Assembly: GCF_030272615.1 (NCBI RefSeq)
Contig: NC_081409.1
Location: forward strand, 915,783,340 to 915,847,339
Source of the DNA: Cryptomeria japonica
Lineage: Eukaryota; Streptophyta; Pinopsida; Cupressales; Cupressaceae
Reading direction: 5' to 3'
Length of the DNA stretch: 64,000 nt
Within the stretch, counting starts at the first letter, position 1; every line of letters starts with the position of its first letter. Shown in pieces: positions 56,712 through 64,000 of the stretch. Under the pieces are notes generated by a model. It was not told the DNA's origin. It was given only the letters and a program-made list of their open reading frames with translations, and ran no database searches. The position numbers and the translations under genes were made by a program.

Positions 56712-57384
56712 TAATGTCCAACAATACTAGCCTTTCAAGCTTTTTTGTCAATTTGCAAATAATTCCTTTTAGCTCTTATAGTTCACATGCTTTATGTGCT
56801 TGTTATTAAGGGCTTGATTAGATTTTTTCCCATATGGTATCTTAAAAGTTGGTTATTGGTATTGCATTCAACAATAAATCTATTTAGTTGGTTTATGGGA
56901 GATTTTCTAGTGATCCTTTTCTCACTCTCTTTTAGGACAAGAATAATATCAAATATACTATTCTTTTTCTTGATACGTTCTAGCACAAACCTACCTTGAG
57001 TATTTAATGGTAAAAATCTCAATGGAGCATATAAAACCTTTTCTTTGAAAAATTGACTATTTTGACTATTTTGGATGAAGATGTTGATCATGGGGAAATA
57101 TTTCTATTCATCAAGTGCATTTCCTTTCTATTTTAGATGCCACTTGCTAGATTGTGGCAAGTTGTCATTAACATAATTGAAAAAACTAATCTATTAGATC
57201 AGTAAACCTCTTTCTATAGTTGGCTAATTCTAGGTAAGCTCTAAGATTTTAGCTAATAATAATGTTTGTTTTTCTTCTAATAATTGTGTTCCTTCTAAGG
57301 CTTCATATTCCAAAGTCAAGAAGCTCAATTTTTTCTCTTTATGATTCTATAAATGGGAATAAACCATTTCATCATTGTGTTTGT

Positions 57385-57690
57385 GATTACTTTTGTTTCC
57401 TTCATGATTTTGGTGGTTTGGGACTTCTTTCAAGTTCATTGGCAAGGTATTGCTCTACATGCTAAATGAATTATTAGAGCTCTAGAAGGGAATATGATGC
57501 CTACTTTTTTATTAAGAGATATTTATTTTGGAATTCCTTCTAGATTAATAGATTTGAAAATTTTTAGTCTTTATACTCTTTTCACAATGATGGAGCCTAC
57601 TCAAATTTAAGGCACTTTTGTTATTAAGCAAATGTGGAAGGCTAGAAACTCTATCAAACTATAGATTCTTTGAGATGGTAATGAGTTTTA
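57385..57690 (+). pseudogene. LINE ORF2 connection-domain relic
   Basis: The plus strand reads FLHDFGGLGLLSSS, then after a frameshift GIALHAK, a stop, and IIRALEGNMMPTFLLRDI. This is the counterpart of GGMGLKDLKL...GIALASKWIFKALEGEEP in the LINE at 47.7-50.3 kb, so the assignment to LINE ORF2 is supported inside this window. The RT proper is not visible upstream. Confidence 0.65.
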
Positions 57691-59810
57691 TAATGGCCTC
57701 TCAAATAACTAGTAGTTATTTTGGTTGTGATTAGTTCTTTCATATCTTAGGTTCTTTTGATTCAAATTAATTAAAAGAAGAATCAAAATTCTGAATTATT
57801 TCCTTTTTAGAACTAACAATAATTTTCTCTATTTACATAAAGCAAACTTAAAAGTATTTTAATCCAATTAGGATCAAGAGACCTTTCAAGTTTTTATTGA
57901 TTTTATTCCTTCTAATATGGTTTTAAGAATGGATTAGGTCCTTCATGTTTTGGTGGAAAGATTACAAATACCCATAAATGTCATTTCACAATGAGAATCC
58001 CCACATGGGATACTTATACGTTGAACCCCATCTTTGAATGTAGACATATCAAACCATTGTTGGTAGCTCTAGTATTTACTTGAAACTTAGCAATGGTGGT
58101 TCTTGATAATTTTGGTGGCTATTCTTGATCATAAATTAGCTCATGCAATTATTTACCAAGGTATGTTTCTTAGTTTTCATCTAGCTTAGCTAGTTATTAG
58201 CTATCCCTATCTCTTATTTGGATAAATGGAGTCTCTCAAACATGTATCTTAGGTCTATACTGGATCTTAATTTTTTGGAATTAGATAATGATTTACTCAA
58301 ACCATTTTTTTTGGACTTCTTTTCATATGAAATATGGTGTTGCTACTTGACTTAACATATTTCTTGTTTGAATCAATTTAAATTTGACATGCTTTCAAGC
58401 TAAAAATTCTCCTCAATATTCGAAAAAATAAGAATTCAAGTCTCTTTTCTTTTCTATTAATTTAGTTGATGTTTACTTGTATTTATATGCAAAACTATGA
58501 TTTCTAGAGTCCAAGGCCCTACTTCATCCCCACCTTGTGGCCATGGTCAATCAGCTAAATGAGATCATGTAGGCCTTTTCAACTGCAAGTATCCATATAT
58601 TGTGTTGCTTGTGGATGGTATTAGCACCTTCGACACCTTCTACCTCTTTTTCATGAGCGTGGTACTCCTAGATAACTATATTCTAATTTTTTTAATAACT
58701 TTTAACACAGTGCTCTCTTTAATCAATCAATAATTTGTTAGATTCGACAACAATGAAAGCAGCAAGAATTGTGATGGAATATGTTTATGTGGGCTCTCAA
58801 TTTGGCTGAGTGAGGCAATAAAGCCACAACGTACTTTGCGTGGGCAATGAAAAGTGGTTTGGCTGTCTAATATTTGGACTTGGACGTGATTTATATACGC
58901 AATAATTGAGATTCCCGTGAATGTATGTTTATCTAAACCTAAATTAAAGGCACTGTCATTGTAATAGTCCACCATGAATTTTCTTCTTTTCCCATTGATG
59001 ACTGACTATTCAAACAAACTACTAGAAAAGCCGATTCTTTTCTCCCTTCTCTTTCATGCAAAAGGTTTTTTGTTTGGTCTTAAAAGCTGCTTTACATTGT
59101 TTCATATCAATCAAATAATTGATACCTTTCGTACATCTTTTGAATCAATCAATACTTTTTAAAAGTAAATATTCCATAATATTTTGTTTTCTAAAAGTGA
59201 AATACATACTATTCATCATGAAAAGAAAAAGATATGTGCCATATAAGTTTGTTTATTTAACGAAAATGGATGTCAACATACATATATATTCTAATGATTG
59301 ACATTAAAATGTTATCTTTTAACTAAACAGAAATAAATTTATTATTACAAAATATTATGATTATAAAGTAATGTGAATGGGTACTAAAACTTACTTAAAT
59401 GAACTGAATTTATGTAATTTTATATCAAACAACATTATGACATGATTCAAGTAAATACATCATTAGTTAATTTATAGTTAATGTTATTATTATCTTTTTT
59501 ATATTATAATAGAAATTTATATTAAAATATAATATAAATGAATGTATATGTTTATTTTCTTATTTTTAATTATATGTTAATAAATATCTTATATAATAAT
59601 GTGTGTCAAGTCTTAATACTATTAAACAAGTAAAAGAAAATAAAAATCTTATATTATATTTCTAACAATTAATTCATATAACAATAATCATATATCATAA
59701 TGATGATATTCTCTGTAGTGTTCCATACAAATTGATCCTCCGTTCCACTTCTTAAGATTGATGAACTTACTTCTATTCCTTGTCATGTGGTTGGAATAAC
59801 CATTTCCAAT
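57691..59810. other. Intergenic, very AT-rich
   Basis: No gene recognised. Long A/T-only runs at 59,460-59,700. Confidence 0.4.
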
Positions 59811-61479
59811 TGTGTAGGAGAAAAAGTGACACTAAGCAAACATGCCCTAATCTCACTTTCAATCACACATTTGTGGAATACGAAAGAGCCTAGAGGTATC
59901 ACACAATTGGCTACTTCTTTTTGTGGAAGAGAGAGCCACGGGCTACCTATTAGGATTTCTATTCCTTTGTTGTAATTGAAAGATAAAATGATACAAGTTC
60001 AATCCCTAACCCCAAAATGCAAGTAGGAACTAATGACAAGATTGCAGAATTGAACTTAAACAATGGAAAGCTGTAAATACAAGGATAAGACAAGAATGTA
60101 AATGCGTACCCGGAGTTAAAATATGAATGAAAATGTTCGGGACGGGGGCGCGGGCGCCACTGTCCTGATTCTGCCCCTGAAACTGCTCCGGAAACTGCTG
60201 TTTTGCACTCTGGAAAACTGTCAAAAATGCTGAAAATGTTGTCTGTCAGGAGGACCAGGGCGCCCAGCGCCCCTGTCCCAGGGACCAGGGCGCCCAACGC
60301 CCCTGTCCTGGCAGGACCAAGGCGCTCCATGCCCCTGTCCTGGTCTTCTGCTCTGAGATTTGGTGGGAAGGTCGGTCTCAGTCTGCTTCTCCCGGATCTG
60401 CAACCTGCGGCGTCGTCCGAGTCCCGAAACCTGCACTTATATCTGAAAAGGTGTTTGGGCGGCTATATAGGGTTTTGCCTTAGTCAAACCCCCGCTTCGG
60501 TGATTTCCACCTCCACGAATAGCCAAGTTGTATTGTAAAATGTATTGTGTGTGCAAACCTAGTGTGTGTGCAAGGTCCTAAAATGCAAGAAAGCAAACTA
60601 GAGCAACCTAGAAAGTAAACCCTAATTGCTTGTAAATGATAATGTAAATGCTCCAAATCAAGATGCAAAATGATCTAAAGCATGAATAAGTGATATATTG
60701 AAGCTTATGCAAAGACATGAAAACAACATGAAATCATACCCAACCCCCAAGGGAGGGGTACAAGCCAATCTTCAGTCGGTAATCTCCTATTGTTCTTAAA
60801 TGTCTTCCAAGCCCTAAATGGATGAATGAAATTGATAAATGCTTGATAGAAGGATGTTGAATGTTGTTGAAGTCTTCAAAGATCTGCTCTTTTGCTGCAT
60901 ATGAGGTCCTGAAAACAAAAATCGGATCCTTTCAAATGAAGAAAGAGAGCTCTTATATATGAAACCCTAGGTCTTAATTTCAACTTTTGGCCAACCTAGA
61001 GATTGAATATCCCGCCAATTTCTTGGGGTTAAGCTTTATTTTATGATTGGATCGTGCTCCTAAAATTTCGGAAAAAATGTCCGGGACCATGTGCACTCCG
61101 AGTGCCACGGTCCCGACAACTTTTCACCAAATTTTCAGGGCCGTCGGATATGATGATTTTAGAGAGAATCCCGAAGTTACAGGTGATTTCGAGATGTTTT
61201 GACCCCCGAAACCAAGCCCCCAAGTTCAAAATAGGACCTAATTAGGGTTTTTGATTGAGTGATGTATAGGAGGAATAAAATGAAAGGGGCACACTTTAAT
61301 GAAAGGGCCCAACTTTATGATGTGGAAGATGATGAAATAGAACCTTAGACCTAATTAATTTGATTAATTAAGTGCTAAAGGGGAAATGCAATGCAAAATG
61401 CAAAATGCGCCAAGGCGGTTGCTAAACTAGGTGTGAAATTGTACCACCCTAGCAAGTGCGTACAATTTACGACGCTACA
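59811..61479 (-). repeat. 3' LTR of element D
   Basis: 1,669 bp. On the minus strand it begins TGTAGCGTCGTAAATTGTAC and probably ends ...CTCCTACACA at 59,811; the left end is inferred from the TG...CA rule and change of composition. It contains GC-rich tandem phrases (gcgcccmrcgcccctgtcc, 60,240-60,345) and, at about 60,460-60,530, the block TGGAGGTGGAAATCACCGA shared with element A's LTR. Confidence 0.75.
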
Positions 61480-61499
61480 TTTAGCCCCCACTTTAGTGG
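61480..61499 (-). promoter_or_regulatory. Polypurine tract of element D
   Basis: On the minus strand ACTAAAGTGGGGGCTAAA abuts TGTAGCG, the same layout as element A's PPT. Confidence 0.8.
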
Positions 61500-63157
61500 T
61501 CATATGAACACTACGTGCATATGCAAGCTAAAGTACAGAAAAGTAAACATTATTTGAAAAAGGATATATCCATAAGTTTGTCGAACGAAGCCCCCAGCGG
61601 TATCTACAGTACACAGTTAGGAACCGCACCCTACAAAACACACGTTAGATCACAAAATCACCTAATGCTTACTAAGGAAGGTGATGAAAATTCGAGGGTA
61701 GCTATATGCCCCCCCTGTTTCGGCTTGCTAATTTTAGTGAGTTGAAACAGGGTATCATGTTTACCACTTCGAATTGTTAAAGAATATTGATGACAAATGC
61801 TCACAAGAAGATTTGATATGAGATCAAAAACTAATGGAGAATCATTTGGTAAGAAAGAGGACTAAATCTCAATTCCAACACAACAAAGAGTGTGAGGATT
61901 TGGGAGTTCTCTAACACAAGATGAAGGATGTAAATGGAAACAAAATGCAAAGAGAAAGAAAGGAAAAAAAGCATGAATACACACATTGGTGATCCATGAG
62001 AAGAATAGTGAGAGAGAAAACATGGACTTCTCGCCCCTAGATCTTGTCTAGGTGATCCATGGGAAAAGGACATGGAAAACTAGCCCCTAGAGTCTGTCTA
62101 GGTGATCCATGTAAGGGAGGAGAGTGAGAAAGTCTAGCCTTATGCCGCTAGTTCCACTCAACCTCGTGCATGTGTGTGTAAGTGAGGTTAGAATCATCTC
62201 ATAGGAGTCTATGCCCGAGTATGCTACAACCTGTATATGTATAGTACAAAAGCGTGACATCTCACTCTAAGAGTCTATGCTCTGGTTCCGAGAATAATCA
62301 CCTTGCATAAAAGAAAAATGGAGACATCTCGCTCTAAGAGTCTGTGCTCTGGTTCCAAGAATGACCCATTGCTCAAAAAGTGTAATGTTTATGTCATAAG
62401 CAAAGTAGAACAAGGATACCTACCTTCATCACAAAAGAAGATACCCCAAAAATGCAACAATGTCATAGATCCAAGCAAGAGAGTTTTACACTCTTTAAGC
62501 AAGGATAAGATAGTTGAAAAGGGATATCTTGTAGTATGTGTAAAGGAGATCCTTAGAGGAGAAGAGATCTTTGTACAAAAGACACCTATCCCCAAGAGGA
62601 ATTGTCTTAGACAAATATAACATCTTCTAGAACAAGACAAAGAAGAGAATAAGAATGCAATACTTCCTTCTTTTGTGAGGTGAAAGTGATTCTTAATGAA
62701 GGATGACGCTCCTTTTAACCCAATTGGGAGAGTGAATTCATTATGGATGTATTTTACCAAGTGCAAAAGAGGTTGTAGTCAAGGACTTACACCTCTTGTA
62801 AGAGAGAATCCTTGAACAAACAACAACAAATGCATACAAGGAATAACATCAAGTAATAAAGTTCACACCGTCCACAAAATAGGAAAAAGGTGGATCCTTA
62901 GATAAAAATAAGGAAAGATCATTGCCTCAATGAGAAGGACATACACAATCTTTTAGGGAGAGATTTGGACATAAGCAAAAGAAGAGATGTATGAAATCAA
63001 TCTTGTCCCCATAGGAACAAGAAAATTAGGCTATTATGTTGCTTCAAAAAAAAATATATGATTGCACTTGAAATTGTACCATCATGAATGACAATGAGCC
63101 CCCAGTAAATGAGCTACCAATGTCACATAATGATGAGCAACATAATAGCCATTAATG
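61500..63157 (-). repeat. 3' non-coding region of element D with short repeats
   Basis: Repeated phrases include cccctagatcttgtctaggt, gtgatccatg (61,985-62,115) and tctaagagtctatgctctgg (62,260-62,360). The 105- and 125-codon frames at 62.3-62.8 kb overlap these repeats and have no motif. This region corresponds to 28.3-29.4 kb in element A. Confidence 0.6.
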
Positions 63158-64000
63158 TTATTTAAAGACATGATAGATTGAATGAGGTATTTGAATATGA
63201 CATGCTAAATGCTCAACTATAAGTGAGATCAAAAACATGTATAAAATGATAAAAATTGAAGAAGAAAAGTCACAAGAAATCTTAGAAGAGGGATGAGTGT
63301 AATTTATTAGAGCCTTATCCTTGGGGAAAAGGACTTTATGATGAATAGGAGATAAAGATTCATAAGTAGATTTAGAAATTTGAGGGGATTCATAAAGAGA
63401 TTTGTTCATCGCCAATATTTCCTTATGAGGGGAATGAGAGTTGATAGAAGTAGAAGATGATTTAGTTGAAGTGAGATCATCATCACTACTAAATATAACA
63501 TTTACATTGAGAGATGGTCTTTTAGATGCTTTGGTACGTTTGCAGGGATTATAGCCGAGTCCAAAGGCATAATTGTGAAAATTAGTCTCTAGAGGAACTT
63601 TTATCCCTTGTTCATGAGCGCCACAACCATTTCCATGATACCCATGCTTAGCAAAAATGCGAAAACCACGACCATAACGATCAACCATTTCAGGAAGAGA
63701 AGGTGGTTTTTCATAAGACAAAGAATCAAACTCTTCATAATTAGGGGTGTGAGGAGAAGAAGTTTGAGAAGCGGCCACAAAATTATTGCTCATAGGTTCA
63801 AGTAAGACTGATTGATCTCTAGTTTCTTCCTTCTTTTTACCTTTAAGATCTCTAGGAGGAACCCTATACTCACCTACAAAGGTGGGATTAAAATCAAGAG
63901 ATCCCCAATCGTCTTCTGCGAGAACCTTCTCAGGATCAAAAGCTATTTCATGTGTAGACTCAGGTCAAGAAGGATCTTCTTCAGGAGCTTCAGACTCATC
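63158..64000 (-). pseudogene. Element D polyprotein fragment with G-patch domain
   Basis: The minus-strand frame enters from beyond the window and carries one TGA near 63,966. It contains EDDWGSLDFNPTFVGEYR, then PPSLPEMVDRYGRGFRIFAK, HGYHGNGCGAHEQGIKVPLE and NYAFGLGYNP, a G-patch-like domain, and ends after Ser-rich sequence at 63,158. The same two motifs occur in the same order in element A (27.65-27.96 kb). G-patch modules are known in plant Gypsy polyproteins next to protease. Here the protein stops before any RT, and only non-coding repeats lie between it and the PPT. Confidence 0.75.

Larger units (their letters stand above)
59811..64000 (-). mobile_element. Gypsy element D, 3' part (continues past the window)
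   Basis: On the minus strand the order is DDWGSLDF motif and G-patch ORF, repeat-rich non-coding region, PPT and 3' LTR (61,479 to 59,811). The 5' half lies beyond 64,000. Both protein motifs and the PPT-LTR junction match element A, and a block of the LTR is shared. Only 1.7 kb separate the G-patch ORF from the PPT and no RT or integrase is seen, as in A. Confidence 0.8.

Noticed and set aside
62303-62766. Overlapping 105- and 125-codon ORFs in element D
   Set aside because: They cover short tandem repeats in the 3' non-coding region and show no domain.

Overview
The window looks like gymnosperm, most likely conifer, nuclear DNA (inference). It is AT-rich and gene-poor, with decayed Gypsy, Copia and LINE retroelements nested inside one another, PPR pseudogene fragments, very long LTR elements and one intact single-exon plant receptor kinase. 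There are no bacterial or organellar operons, no rRNA, no CRISPR array and no convincing tRNA gene.

Layout. (1) 1-8.6 kb: a decayed minus-strand ORF of about 1,070 codons (element E), preceded on its sense strand by an unusual array of 15 short cores spaced 166-167 or 176-177 bp apart. (2) 8.6-11.5 kb: PPR pseudogene pieces and the left half of a LINE ORF1-like relic. (3) 11,489-34,695: a four-level nest. Plus-strand Gypsy element A carries minus-strand chromovirus A', which carries minus-strand non-autonomous element B, which carries plus-strand gag-protease-only element C. Target-site duplications mark A, B and C. The 3' part of A holds a 2.35-kb polypyrimidine tract bounded by unusual motif arrays and an inverted-repeat pair. 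(4) 34.7-39.3 kb: the right half of the LINE relic, then intergenic DNA. (5) 39,342-41,390: an intact L-type lectin receptor-like kinase, the only gene I would call functional. Its 3' flank is duplicated on its 5' side, and the downstream copy is split by a Copia element (42,230-47,393, TSD ctagt). Close by is a 5'-truncated LINE (47,664-50,262, 15-bp TSD). (6) 50-59.8 kb: mostly featureless AT-rich DNA with short tandem duplications, LINE relics and one decayed unknown ORF. (7) 59,811-64,000: the 3' part of a minus-strand Gypsy element (D) related to A.

How the parts relate. A' and C share LTR length (1,606 and 1,610 bp), LTR termini and the polypurine-tract junction, so C looks like a non-autonomous partner of the A' family. 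A and D both keep a protease-flank plus G-patch protein and show no recognisable reverse transcriptase or integrase downstream. The best candidates for something undescribed are the helically phased core array upstream of ORF E and the RT-less G-patch Gypsy lineage. All relationships were read by eye and no database search was run.
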